40,919 bases of DNA, from positions 1 through 40,919 of the IMG/VR virus record IMGVR_UViG_3300042517_000181. The stretch is one strand, 5' to 3'. Below the pieces are notes generated by a model. That model was not told where the DNA came from. It did not search any database and saw nothing but the letters and a program-made list of their open reading frames with translations. Shown here piece after piece: positions 31,012 to 38,233 of this stretch (position 1 is its first letter; each line of letters begins with the position of its first letter). Both the position numbers and the translations under genes were made by a program. The stretch comes from a virus.

Positions 31012-31265
31012 GTGGTACCACATATGGTACTACTGCGGAGCATGATCCTATGTGCATGATCCCCAAGGTTGGTGGGTTCTTCCGGATGGCAGGAGCGATC
31101 TTCCCGCCAGTGGTTGATGGTGATTGTGCGATGTGTGACTTCATCATCGAGGTGCGGGAGGACATGCTTGCCAAGTGCATCGCAGCGGTATGGGAATCAG
31201 GCCTGTACGACATGGAGAAAGAGGCCATTGAGGAAATACTGCGTGCGCTACAGGAGAAACCATGA
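31008..31265 (+). CDS. Uncharacterised early protein (85 residues)
   Basis: MSGTTYGTTAEHDPMCMIP, then DGDCAMCDFIIEVREDML and a helical end (EKEAIEEILRALQEKP). A CAMC knuckle plus an earlier Cys may bind metal. It is coupled to both neighbours by ATGA overlaps. Confidence 0.62.
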   Translation: MSGTTYGTTAEHDPMCMIPKVGGFFRMAGAIFPPVVDGDCAMCDFIIEVREDMLAKCIAAVWESGLYDMEKEAIEEILRALQEKP

Positions 31266-31483
31266 CTGGCCACCTACCCGAGTGCTACGAGCCTGGTGCG
31301 ACAACGTTTGAGCAAGCATGTATTTGTGAGCAACTGCGTGCCTGCGAGCAGCGTACTCTTGATGAAGCAGAGCAAGCAGTAGCGAAAATCTGGGAGAACC
31401 ATCCAAATTCTGATTGGGATGAATTCATGAAAGAAATACAGATGGCGTTTGACACTATTCGTTTACTTAAGGAGAAGCCATGA
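31262..31483 (+). CDS. Uncharacterised helical protein (73 residues)
   Basis: MTGHLPECYEPGATTFEQA, then CICEQLRACEQRTLDEAEQ and helical DEFMKEIQMAFDTIRLL. Four cysteines near the start and a helical remainder. Coupled by ATGA to the next gene. Function is unknown. Confidence 0.62.
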   Translation: MTGHLPECYEPGATTFEQACICEQLRACEQRTLDEAEQAVAKIWENHPNSDWDEFMKEIQMAFDTIRLLKEKP

Positions 31484-31605
31484 CGCACGATCCGCTGTGC
31501 ACTCCTTGCGAGTATTCATGCCCATGTCACCAATGCCAATGCGACCAAATAAAAAAGGCTCGGGATGTCTATATAGCAGCGTTGATACGCATAGCAAAAA
31601 ACTAA
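31480..31605 (+). CDS. Cysteine-rich mini-protein (41 residues)
   Basis: MTHDPLCTPCEYSCPCHQ, then CQCDQIKKARDVYIAAL. Seven cysteines in the first 21 residues suggest a metal-binding cap before a helix. GGAGAAGCC lies before the ATG at 31480. Confidence 0.6.
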   Translation: MTHDPLCTPCEYSCPCHQCQCDQIKKARDVYIAALIRIAKN

Positions 31606-31630
31606 TTCAACATATCAACTTGGAGGAGAG

Positions 31631-31891
31631 ATGAAGTTTGTTTACGTACCTATCGGTGACGATGTTGCCAGGATTGAAGTTCCGAATAACATCAAGTACG
31701 TGTCTTACCGAAAGGCTGAGTTCAAGGGAGGAAGGGGACCGAGATCAGGGCGGATTGGTTTGAGCCACTGGTTCACGGACCGGCATGACGTTACTTGGCA
31801 CTTTGTGCAATGGACTTCAAGAGAGAGCGCACTCAGGGAGAAGCGAAATGGTTTTGAAATTGCCCGTGTAGACGGCACCAAGATTCCCTGA
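31631..31891 (+). CDS. Last gene of the early unit
   Basis: An 86-residue protein, MKFVYVPIGDDVARIEVPNN, then SHWFTDRHDVTWHFVQW. It looks like a small beta-rich fold with no known motif. ATG at 31631 has GGAGGAGAG just upstream. It faces the sigma-like gene across only 13 bases; TAGGT-GTC-GCCTA (31892-31904) is a short inverted repeat there that might weakly end both transcripts. Confidence 0.65.
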   Translation: MKFVYVPIGDDVARIEVPNNIKYVSYRKAEFKGGRGPRSGRIGLSHWFTDRHDVTWHFVQWTSRESALREKRNGFEIARVDGTKIP

Positions 31892-31904
31892 TAGGTGTCG
31901 CCTA

Positions 31905-32507
31905 CTAACCCTTCGGTCGCTCGCCACCCAGGAACTCAACCATCTTATCCAACGCACGTTCCTCACGGCGACGAACCGTACGCTCAGAAACACCCAGCTT
32001 CAACGCAACCATGCCATACTGCACGCCACCGTCACCGTACAAGTCCTCAAGGATAGCCTTGTCGTTATCCTTCAGCGACTCGAAAGCAAGAGACACGTCA
32101 CAGATAGTAGCGATACGACTGTTGCCCTCAGAGGGACGTGACGGACCCTTCAACTCAGAGTTATCCTGAACACTGTTGAAGATCCAAGACTCCTCATTCA
32201 GCATGTCCGGTATCAGTTCACGAATCATCTGCTGCGTGTAGTAGAACAGGTCACCCATCTCTAGGCGTGACCGCTTGCGACGCTCGTTAGCAATCAGTGT
32301 GAGGCAGCGTTGCCGGCAGGCGTTACGGAGAATGTTCTGCCCGTGCTTACCCTTCTCCCGCCATGCCTGTACCTTCCGAGGATTCTGTACGATCCACAGG
32401 TACGCTTCCTGGGTGAGATCCTCTTCACCTATAAGGCCACGTCCTGAACGGTACGCTGAATGTGCGCCCTGTCGTGCCAGCTTCAGTTCGTCCTCGGTAA
32501 CTACCAT
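31905..32507 (-). CDS. Sigma-70-family-like transcription factor
   Basis: A 200-residue protein. Residues about 15-50 (SAYRSGRGLIGEEDLTQEAYL) match the sigma region 2 pattern, and residues about 160-195 (YGMVALKLGVSERTVRRREER) are a sigma region 4 helix-turn-helix. The middle (NACRQRCLTLIANERRKRSR) is basic. It is the last gene of the minus-strand replication operon and overlaps the previous gene by 7 bases. It most likely guides host RNA polymerase to phage late promoters; this is an inference. It is longer than a stand-alone helix-turn-helix protein and shorter than primary sigma factors, like ECF-type factors. Confidence 0.8.
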   Translation of the reverse strand: MVVTEDELKLARQGAHSAYRSGRGLIGEEDLTQEAYLWIVQNPRKVQAWREKGKHGQNILRNACRQRCLTLIANERRKRSRLEMGDLFYYTQQMIRELIPDMLNEESWIFNSVQDNSELKGPSRPSEGNSRIATICDVSLAFESLKDNDKAILEDLYGDGGVQYGMVALKLGVSERTVRRREERALDKMVEFLGGERPKG

Positions 32508-33241
32508 GCGTAGCGCACACCCTCAATAGTGAATGACTTGTTGTGGATTGGTACGGGTGCGGGAGTCACCGTCTTGCCTTCGACATACAAAATACCAATG
32601 CCCTGCTGCCAGTTGTGTGTCTTGGCATACAGGGCTTTCTTCATGTCCATGAGGTTGCCTACTTCGAAACCCCATAGAGTGTTGGTAATGTTACCGTTTA
32701 CACCCTGCGTGTAGGGCTGTAGTCCGAGGCGATGCGTGTGACCACACACCACCGACATGCCAACCTTCTTCGCAAGGCCTTGTGCTGTGGTTCCGGCAAT
32801 CTGCGATAGCCCAGCTTCGTCACCATGCAGTGCAACCCATCCTGGTGCTACCTTGAATGCTTCCTTATGGTACGTGATGCCGAGTTCACCGAGTCGCCAG
32901 AAGTTCTCGATCTCCAACTCCGGTAGACCCATGAGGCCAGGGATGCGACGCATCACCGAGGCGAAGAGACGATCAGTGTGGTTGGATCGGATGACGTGCT
33001 GCACCTGGAGATCCTTGAGGATCTGTACGGTAGCGTCCCGGTCCTTACCGATAGACTTCTCGTACTCCAGTGGGGTACCGGCTGACCACCGTGAAATGGT
33101 TTGGAAGTCCTGCTCGTCACCGATGGTGATGACGGTATCTTCGGGCTGCTTCAAGTCCTCAATGGCCTGGGCTACAGCATCAACGGCCCGTGCATCATGG
33201 TACGGAACTTGCAGATCACTGATAACCCAGACGCGCTTCAT
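32501..33241 (-). CDS. Calcineurin-like metallophosphoesterase
   Basis: A 246-residue enzyme with the two-metal phosphoesterase motifs in order: SDLQ (8-11, normally DxH), GDEQD (41-45), SNHTD (86-90, normally GNH), HGDE (139-142) and GHTH (167-170). The first motif has Gln where His is usual, which occurs in some subfamilies. Likely substrates are phosphodiesters such as nucleic-acid ends or cyclic nucleotides. It overlaps both neighbours (ATGA and a 7-base overlap). In phage replication operons such enzymes are thought to process DNA ends or nucleotide signals; the substrate here is unknown. Confidence 0.85.
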   Translation of the reverse strand: MKRVWVISDLQVPYHDARAVDAVAQAIEDLKQPEDTVITIGDEQDFQTISRWSAGTPLEYEKSIGKDRDATVQILKDLQVQHVIRSNHTDRLFASVMRRIPGLMGLPELEIENFWRLGELGITYHKEAFKVAPGWVALHGDEAGLSQIAGTTAQGLAKKVGMSVVCGHTHRLGLQPYTQGVNGNITNTLWGFEVGNLMDMKKALYAKTHNWQQGIGILYVEGKTVTPAPVPIHNKSFTIEGVRYAW

Positions 33242-33636
33242 CCAACACTCCTCGCTGCTGACAGGAACTTGATAGTAAGCATGTTCACGTATGCAAGAAC
33301 ATCAGCAAGCTCGTCCAACGTCTCCTCCACCATGCGGTCCACAGTGTACGTTTCGAACGCTTGGATCTTTCCCGCATACTGCCTGTGTCCAATCCCCTTG
33401 ACGCGATACACCATACGGTCATGCAGGTTGTCAGTGAAGTTGACCAACTCATCGGTTGATACGCCGTGGCCGTGCTTCTTCACGGCAGCATGATTGATCA
33501 GCGAGATGGCCGAGTATTTGGTAGCGATGGGACTTGAGCCGTCACGATTCCCGTTGTCTGATCGACCGCTATCACCTTCAAGCCAATCGCCTGTATCATC
33601 CTGATTAGTTCCGTCCAGTCCTGACTGTTCACTCAC
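33238..33636 (-). CDS. Uncharacterised protein with MazG-like helical end
   Basis: A 132-residue protein. I chose GTG at 33636 (start MSEQSGLDGTN) because AAGGA lies 8 bases upstream; the frame can also begin at ATG 33657. The first 40 residues are disordered and acidic. The end, VEETLDELADVLAYVNML, resembles the EExxxExxDxxxY helix of MazG-like nucleotide pyrophosphohydrolases, but the full four-helix domain is not clear. It may process nucleotides or be a small structural protein. Confidence 0.55.
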   Translation of the reverse strand: MSEQSGLDGTNQDDTGDWLEGDSGRSDNGNRDGSSPIATKYSAISLINHAAVKKHGHGVSTDELVNFTDNLHDRMVYRVKGIGHRQYAGKIQAFETYTVDRMVEETLDELADVLAYVNMLTIKFLSAARSVG

Positions 33637-33814
33637 GATCACTGTCCTTACCTTCAACGTTCACGAGGCGATACATGGGCAGTCGTGAGTCTTCTTCTTC
33701 AAGGATACGTCGCCATGCACGCTCATCAAGTTCGGCACGAATCCAGTTGTAGATAGCGATAGCTGCCACACATGCAAGCAGCACGGTCACGAACATTACG
33801 GCAACATCAGACAT
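33629..33814 (-). CDS. Small membrane protein
   Basis: A 61-residue protein with one amino-terminal transmembrane helix (VAVMFVTVLLACVAAIAIY) and a cytoplasmic charged part (AELDERAWRRILEEEDSR). It overlaps the primase by 8 bases and the next gene by 8 bases. It may tether replication to the membrane; no direct evidence. Confidence 0.62.
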   Translation of the reverse strand: MSDVAVMFVTVLLACVAAIAIYNWIRAELDERAWRRILEEEDSRLPMYRLVNVEGKDSDRE

Positions 33815-34469
33815 GCTGTAGTCCCATCTTCTTCAAGATACCTTCCGGTCCTTCGGCTAGGTACAGGTCGTTTACATCCATACCATCGGGCATAGTCACC
33901 ACGATAGCGACATCAATCTGTTGAGCAATCTTCTTACCCAAGTCTCGCCCTGGCTGGTCACCGTCGCAGAGTACGAACACTTTGCGGTAGTCCATGAAAG
34001 CACGGGAGTACCAGTTCTTCCATGCGTTTGCTCCTGCCAACCCAACAGCAGGGACACCGACCATTGAGCTGGCGATGATGGTGTCCATTTCCCCTTCGCA
34101 GATAGCAATGTAGTCACTGTCAAGTTCGAAGGCTGGGACGTTGTAGAGAACGGATTCTGCACCACTGCGTGACAGATACTTCGGAGAGTCGTCGTCTCTA
34201 ATGGCGCGGAAGCGTATATCAACGACCCCTGTAGGCGTGATGTAGGGAATTGAAAGCCGACCTGCATACTGCTCATGCCCGATCACCGGTTCGTGAACGT
34301 AACCGAGGCGGTGTGTAAGCGCGGCCTCTTTGCTCAGACCGCGAGCCACCAGATACGGTGCGACCTCGTTTAGTTGTGCTTGATACGCCGCTGTCGCTTC
34401 CTCCAGTAATACTCTCGCATCTAGTGACAGCATCCTTGTATCCACATCCTTCGTAGTGTCGTACAACAT
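33807..34469 (-). CDS. DNA primase, Toprim part (frame 2 of a split primase)
   Basis: A 220-residue protein with the catalytic half of a DnaG-type primase. Residues about 30-100 (YLVARGLSKEAALTHRLGY, GRLSIPYITPTGVVDIRFR) match the part before Toprim. The Toprim domain shows ICEGEMDTIIA (EGE), then FVLCDGDQPGRD (DGD) and MPDGMDVNDLYL. The zinc-binding half is in the upstream gene 34273-34656, in another frame, and the two overlap by 197 bases. The first 35 or so residues (MLYDTTKDVD...) may not be translated if a ribosomal shift joins the parts. Primers made here would serve a host polymerase. Confidence 0.85.
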   Translation of the reverse strand: MLYDTTKDVDTRMLSLDARVLLEEATAAYQAQLNEVAPYLVARGLSKEAALTHRLGYVHEPVIGHEQYAGRLSIPYITPTGVVDIRFRAIRDDDSPKYLSRSGAESVLYNVPAFELDSDYIAICEGEMDTIIASSMVGVPAVGLAGANAWKNWYSRAFMDYRKVFVLCDGDQPGRDLGKKIAQQIDVAIVVTMPDGMDVNDLYLAEGPEGILKKMGLQHV

Positions 34470-34656
34470 CTATAGCGTCGCCTGAGAATCCACATGCTAG
34501 GCATTTGACGTGGCCTGCGTCCGAGCTGATGCGGCAGGATGCGTGTCCGTCGTCGTGTGCGTGGCATTTGATGGATTGCCATACTCCTCGTGGCCCTGGC
34601 AGATCCCAACCGTATGCTTCTAGCACTGGCCAGATATCGAACCGGGCTTCAGTCAT
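34273..34656 (-). CDS. DNA primase, zinc-binding part (frame 1 of a split primase)
   Basis: A 127-residue protein. Residues about 20-60 (IKCHAHDDGHASCRIS, HVKCLACGFSGDAIDVV) form the CHC2-like zinc ribbon of DnaG primases, with CxH...C...CxxC spacing. The end (SGVSSTTKRGRTVSGG...) is low in structure and is probably frame-shifted read-through of the Toprim part. ATG at 34656 overlaps the previous gene by 8 bases. A +1 shift near 34380-34430 would give one primase of about 280 residues. Split primases are annotated in some mycobacteriophages; both a natural split and a programmed shift are possible. Confidence 0.8.
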   Translation of the reverse strand: MTEARFDIWPVLEAYGWDLPGPRGVWQSIKCHAHDDGHASCRISSDAGHVKCLACGFSGDAIDVVRHYEGCGYKDAVTRCESITGGSDSGVSSTTKRGRTVSGGSRSEQRGRAYTPPRLRSRTGDRA

Positions 34657-35581
34657 TCCCTAGTTCTCCCTGTATCCAACGTTCGTCACAGGAAGAGCAT
34701 AGCGCACCAACCTTGGATGCCTTGTCCTTAGACACACCAGCACCCCAACCCCATTTCTTGCGCTTCTCGGGGATGTCATCTCGGTCAGCGATCTCTGCCT
34801 CAAGGTCACGGATCTGCTTGGCCACATCGGGATACCACATCTCGATCTCATCGAGTTCACCAGTATGAGCGAATGATCCGCACAGACACTCGCCACTCAT
34901 GTGCAGCATTTCAGTGACTTGGTTCATGGGAACATCGTGCATGAGTCGATACGTGTTCAGGTCTAGCTTAGTCCAGTTCACCATTGGACTTGCCCATACG
35001 ATAGATCCATACCGTTCAAACATGGGAACCTGAGCCCTGCGCTTGGACTCGGTACGCCTACGTCCCGCTAGGTACACGACACGCTGCGAACGTTCCTTCA
35101 CCAGTGTCCGTCGAACCTCGTTCAGTCCACGTTCCTTCAACCGCTGATACATCTTGTAGTGATGACCCGGACCAGGAAATCCCTGATCAAGCACAAGCGC
35201 ACGGTATCTATCAACTTCTCGTGGAGGCATGAACTCAAGCAGTGGCTTGTCCCATAGGTGCGCCGTATCGCGAACGAATTGCCGAGTCTGCTCAACGCCA
35301 ATGGTTGTGTTGGCGTGTGCCAGGTGAGTGATCCTATCTAGCATTACGTGGCACAGCACAGTGCTGTCGTTACCGCCAGAGAAAAGACCAACGATTCCGG
35401 TTAGTGTCTTGTTGTCTACGTCGACATAGTTCTCTATGGCGTAATCAAGAATAAGATTTGATTCTTCAATAAGTAGGTTGACTCTACGTTGGCGCTCGGA
35501 GTTAGTAAGTGAAGCTATACCATCCACCGTGGCCGCTAACCGGTGATTGAAGTATTCACCGTTCTTCAACTCTACGCTCAT
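34649..35581 (-). CDS. PAPS-reductase-like PP-loop protein
   Basis: A 310-residue protein of the phosphoadenosine phosphosulfate reductase / adenine-nucleotide alpha-hydrolase superfamily. The PP-loop is SGGNDST at about 68-74. Further features are RRRTESKRRAQV and two Cys pairs, ECLCGSFA and CSSCDERW. ATG at 35581 overlaps the upstream stop by ATGA. In bacteria this fold activates sulfate or inserts sulfur in DNA (DndC). Phage copies are widespread and may take part in DNA modification or sulfur metabolism; no DndA/B/D/E partner is seen here. It is in the replication operon, between nuclease and primase. Confidence 0.85.
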   Translation of the reverse strand: MSVELKNGEYFNHRLAATVDGIASLTNSERQRRVNLLIEESNLILDYAIENYVDVDNKTLTGIVGLFSGGNDSTVLCHVMLDRITHLAHANTTIGVEQTRQFVRDTAHLWDKPLLEFMPPREVDRYRALVLDQGFPGPGHHYKMYQRLKERGLNEVRRTLVKERSQRVVYLAGRRRTESKRRAQVPMFERYGSIVWASPMVNWTKLDLNTYRLMHDVPMNQVTEMLHMSGECLCGSFAHTGELDEIEMWYPDVAKQIRDLEAEIADRDDIPEKRKKWGWGAGVSKDKASKVGALCSSCDERWIQGELGND

Positions 35582-35940
35582 GCTAGTGACTCCCACCTTA
35601 GCAGGTTGATGAACGTATCCAACGTCATCGTCACCCTGCCATCACCAGCAGACTTCTGCCTAGTCTTAGTAACCACCACACCATAGGCGAGAGTGTTGTA
35701 CTTCTCGTCATAGTGCCCAGCTTCCACTTCGGCTTCACGAAGATACTGTGCCATCTCGCTAGTCTTAGTGTTCTTCGCTTCAATCACAATGACATGGTTG
35801 TTGAACATCTCGATAGCCACGTCACCGATATCCTTGGCACCTGCACGGGGTAGCCGGCGTGCCTTGATACCGCACTCGTTGAGATAGTTCTCGATGTCTG
35901 CTTCCCACCGTGAACCCTTAGCCTTATTGTATTGGCTCAT
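35578..35940 (-). CDS. Holliday-junction-resolvase-like PD-(D/E)XK nuclease
   Basis: A 120-residue nuclease. The start MSQYNKAKGSRWEADIEN has the conserved Glu (W-E-A-D) of archaeal Hjc-type resolvases, then RLPRAGAKDIGDVAIEM (catalytic Asp) and VIVIEAKNTK (E-x-K). A helical end follows. ATG at 35940 overlaps the helicase stop (ATGA); the longer frame (to 36204) lies over the helicase gene and is a shadow. It probably resolves branched replication intermediates or cuts before packaging. Confidence 0.85.
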   Translation of the reverse strand: MSQYNKAKGSRWEADIENYLNECGIKARRLPRAGAKDIGDVAIEMFNNHVIVIEAKNTKTSEMAQYLREAEVEAGHYDEKYNTLAYGVVVTKTRQKSAGDGRVTMTLDTFINLLRWESLA

Positions 35941-36716
35941 CCCTCGAAGTCCTTCACCATCATGACTGCGGGTGAATAGTCCATCCAGATTGCTGTCTTG
36001 CCTGTACCATCGGCGGGACCGTAACGGTTCTTCACTGCTGCCGCTGCCAGTCCACCTGGCTGTGACGCGAGCGTCATAATTAACGAAGGAATTTGCGCGA
36101 TCTTTCCATGCAAAGCGGCACGTGGTGGACACGGGTAGCCGTCGTAGGATTCTGACGTGTGGTGGAGGATCAGGAATGCTGCGTTTAGTTCCCGACTCCA
36201 CCACTTCACCTCTCGCATAAGCGACCGGAGTGAGGAGAATTCGTCACCCGAGTCGTGCGTCACATCGACAGCGTTGTCCACTACCACGAGTTGCGGGTCG
36301 GAACCTGTCGTCATGCGATACACGTTGATCTCATCTTCAAGATCACTCAGAGTAGGAGAAGCATCGAACATCCACTTGATATGTCCGACGTTTTCCCGAA
36401 GGGTGCGTGCAGCCCAGTCAGGTTCGTTAAGCATACGCTCTTCGACTTCCTGCTGACGTACACCCGTAACCATGGATAGAGAGCGAATAGCCATAGTAGA
36501 TTCGTGGCTGTCCATAGATGCGTACAGGGTAGGTACTTGTGCCTTCACGGCTAGTGCTAGGGCCACTGTAGATTTGCCGGCACCGGGTGGGCCAGCGATC
36601 ATGCTGACCTCACCTCGGCGGATAGAGATGTGGTTGTCTGACCATGACTTGAATGGCATTGGGAGTGCCGATCCTCCACGGTCAATGGAGCGCACAGCCC
36701 TATCTAGGGTTCTCAC
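35937..36716 (-). CDS. DnaB/RecA-fold ATPase (helicase-like)
   Basis: A 259-residue ATPase. Walker A AGPPGAGKST is at 41-50, Walker B PQLVVVDNAVD at 141-151, and FLILHHTSES corresponds to motif H3. A segment near VKNRYGPADGTG resembles the last helicase motif. This is the RecA core of a DnaB-like replicative helicase without the amino-terminal primase-binding domain (DnaB is about 470 residues). It begins with GTG at 36716, immediately after the previous stop. It probably unwinds DNA for the phage primase and host polymerase, or acts as a recombination ATPase. Confidence 0.85.
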   Translation of the reverse strand: MRTLDRAVRSIDRGGSALPMPFKSWSDNHISIRRGEVSMIAGPPGAGKSTVALALAVKAQVPTLYASMDSHESTMAIRSLSMVTGVRQQEVEERMLNEPDWAARTLRENVGHIKWMFDASPTLSDLEDEINVYRMTTGSDPQLVVVDNAVDVTHDSGDEFSSLRSLMREVKWWSRELNAAFLILHHTSESYDGYPCPPRAALHGKIAQIPSLIMTLASQPGGLAAAAVKNRYGPADGTGKTAIWMDYSPAVMMVKDFEG

Positions 36717-36863
36717 TTAGTCGGACCACGCATCGTCAGAGCTGTAGCCGATATAGGTGTTGACGCTAATGAGATCCAGACCGAGCGAATCAAGATAGTT
36801 GCGGATCAAGTTAATGTCTGGTGCCGTGTCACTCTTAGTTCGTGTCGTGATAGTTACGTTCAT
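36717..36863 (-). CDS. Small uncharacterised protein (48 residues)
   Basis: MNVTITTRTKSDTAPDIN, then LIRNYLDSLGLDLISVNTY and an acidic end. ATG at 36863 has a near-ideal AAAGGAG five bases upstream; a longer frame to 36908 lacks one. It is read directly into the helicase gene. Likely a small alpha-beta fold. Confidence 0.65.
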   Translation of the reverse strand: MNVTITTRTKSDTAPDINLIRNYLDSLGLDLISVNTYIGYSSDDAWSD

Positions 36864-36887
36864 AGATGCTCCTTTAGGAAGGTTTGA

Positions 36888-36922
36888 GGCGGGGCTACTG
36901 CTTCCCATTCAATAACCCCGCC
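36888..36922 (-). promoter_or_regulatory. GC-rich hairpin before the 48-residue gene
   Basis: GGCGGGG (36888-36894) pairs with CCCCGCC (36916-36922) around a 21-base loop on either strand. It lies between the zinc-ribbon gene and the helicase pair, just before the AAAGGAG site. There is no T run. It may control expression or mRNA processing. Confidence 0.55.
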
Positions 36923-36928
36923 CCAAGA

Positions 36929-37378
36929 CTATGCGGGGAAGTTGTTCCAGTCGGCAGTGCCGCGATTCACGAACACTGCCTTGCACTGACCGGGTGTTCC
37001 CTTAGCGGTGGGGCAGAACCATCCACGCCACGGACCCTTAGCACCGACACCCGTGCGTGCAGTCATCGGACCGTGGTCACACATTTGGGTTGCTGCTGCA
37101 CCGAATGCTGCGGGTGCTGCGGCGGGTGCGTCCCATGCTGCGGGTGCGGTTGCGAATGACACGGGTTCGGGTGTTGCGTACTGTGCAACAGTCTCTCCGC
37201 CCGAAAGTAGAGGCGCTGCGTTAGAAGCAGCACGGACCAGGTTAACGAACTCAACATCGGCCTGAATCCCCTCAAGTGCCTTGTCGCGCTCAGTAGTGAA
37301 CTCCTCATAGGTGTCACCCTGAATGGTGCGGAGCTCACCGAGAATCTTTACTGTGAGCTTGTGCTTCGGCTCATTCAT
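36929..37378 (-). CDS. Zinc-ribbon protein of the replication operon
   Basis: A 149-residue protein. An amino-terminal helical/beta part (KHKLTVKILGELRTIQGD, EEFTTERDKALEGIQADVE) precedes an Ala/Pro linker and a carboxy-terminal zinc ribbon with CDHGPMTARTGVGAKGPWRG, WFCPTAKGTPGQC. A ribbon ending '...GPW.G.FCP....QCK..FV' is recurrent in actinophage replication operons, next to Cas4/RecB-like nucleases, and I suspect a single-strand-binding or nuclease accessory role. ATG at 37378 has GGAGG nearby and overlaps the upstream stop by 8 bases. Confidence 0.65.
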   Translation of the reverse strand: MNEPKHKLTVKILGELRTIQGDTYEEFTTERDKALEGIQADVEFVNLVRAASNAAPLLSGGETVAQYATPEPVSFATAPAAWDAPAAAPAAFGAAATQMCDHGPMTARTGVGAKGPWRGWFCPTAKGTPGQCKAVFVNRGTADWNNFPA

Positions 37379-38036
37379 TACTTTCCTCCAAGTCGCTATC
37401 AAAGTTAGGCTTGTGTGTAGTGCTACCGAAAGCATAGCATTCTTTCTTCAAACCACAAGAGTTACACATCATCGTAATGTTCGGGACGAACAGACCGAGA
37501 GTGATTGCCTTGTGTACGTCACGAATCCAACGGGACACCATGTCCCTCGGCATGAAGTCAAGGTCATGTACGGTGTCCAGTTTGCCGTCGCGTGCCATCC
37601 AGTACGACCCGTACTTCACGTCGATACCGAACTGCTGCTTGATGGCGAGGGCGTAGGTTGCGAGTTGGAGACTGGACGAAGGTGCCTTGCCGGTCTTCAA
37701 GTCCACGATCATCAAGTTGCCTTGCGTGTCTTGGAATACTCGGTCAATGTAGCACTTAAGCACGATGCCACCCGGGATGGTGACGTTGATGTTGAGTTCG
37801 ATGGCGGGTGTTCCGTCTGGCGTGAACCAGATGTCCATTGCCGGGTTCTGGAGTCGCCACTGGTAGTACGACTGGACCATCTTCGGTCCCTCCATACGCC
37901 ACCATGTGCCGTCTTCCTTGTTAGGCATGGCCTTAGTGGCTCGTCCACTTGCTCGCCATTCCTTGCCTTTGCCGGCAACGATGGACTCTGCCATGGACTC
38001 TTCGAACGCTTGTAGTCCTGCTGCTACTGCACTCAT
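37371..38036 (-). CDS. Cas4/RecB-like PD-(D/E)XK exonuclease, main part
   Basis: A 221-residue nuclease part. Residues about 95-120 (GIVLKCYIDRVFQDTQGN) hold the D, and LMIVDLKTGKAPSSSLQLATYA holds the D-x-K and Q of the RecB core. The end has MCNSCGLKKECYAFG, with cysteines typical of an iron-sulfur or zinc cap in Cas4-type enzymes. The missing amino-terminal motif (GGTAVH) is in the adjacent frame (38036-38227). ATG overlaps that stop by one base (TGATG). It could be two cooperating polypeptides or one protein joined by a shift. The enzyme would act on DNA ends in recombination. Confidence 0.85.
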   Translation of the reverse strand: MSAVAAGLQAFEESMAESIVAGKGKEWRASGRATKAMPNKEDGTWWRMEGPKMVQSYYQWRLQNPAMDIWFTPDGTPAIELNINVTIPGGIVLKCYIDRVFQDTQGNLMIVDLKTGKAPSSSLQLATYALAIKQQFGIDVKYGSYWMARDGKLDTVHDLDFMPRDMVSRWIRDVHKAITLGLFVPNITMMCNSCGLKKECYAFGSTTHKPNFDSDLEESNE

Positions 38037-38227
38037 CAGAACGGCACCACCTTGTCTGCGAGTAGTGCATGGTCGATTGCGTCGGCTGCCGCATGGACTG
38101 CCGTGCCTCCAGCGAAGTACCAGGCCGGATCTTCCTCTAGCTGGAGGATGCGGGACAGACGGTACTTCTCAGAACACGAGAGGTATGTCGTGAATTGTGA
38201 GAATGAAATGTATTCTGGCTGGCTCAT
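38036..38227 (-). CDS. Cas4/RecB-like exonuclease, amino-terminal part
   Basis: A 63-residue protein with ISFSQFTTYLSCSEKYRL, then PAWYFAGGTAVHAAADAI. In intact RecB/Cas4-like enzymes the first stretch is the amino-terminal helix with a cluster Cys and the second supplies the catalytic His. Here translation stops at TGA and the rest is read from ATG in a frame shifted by -1. ATG at 38227 has no ribosome site but lies 6 bases after a -10-like TACGGT, so it may be leaderless. A longer frame to 38332 includes the promoter and is rejected. Confidence 0.8.
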   Translation of the reverse strand: MSQPEYISFSQFTTYLSCSEKYRLSRILQLEEDPAWYFAGGTAVHAAADAIDHALLADKVVPF

Positions 38228-38233
38228 GGCTAG

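Noticed and set aside
35941-36204. Long amino-terminal extension of the resolvase-like nuclease
   Set aside because: The extension is read through the helicase gene in another frame; the ATGA-coupled start at 35940 fits the family start.
37323-38015. 230-residue plus-strand frame opposite the RecB-like nuclease
   Set aside because: It is a shadow of the well-supported minus-strand gene; its protein has no motif and it lacks a ribosome site.
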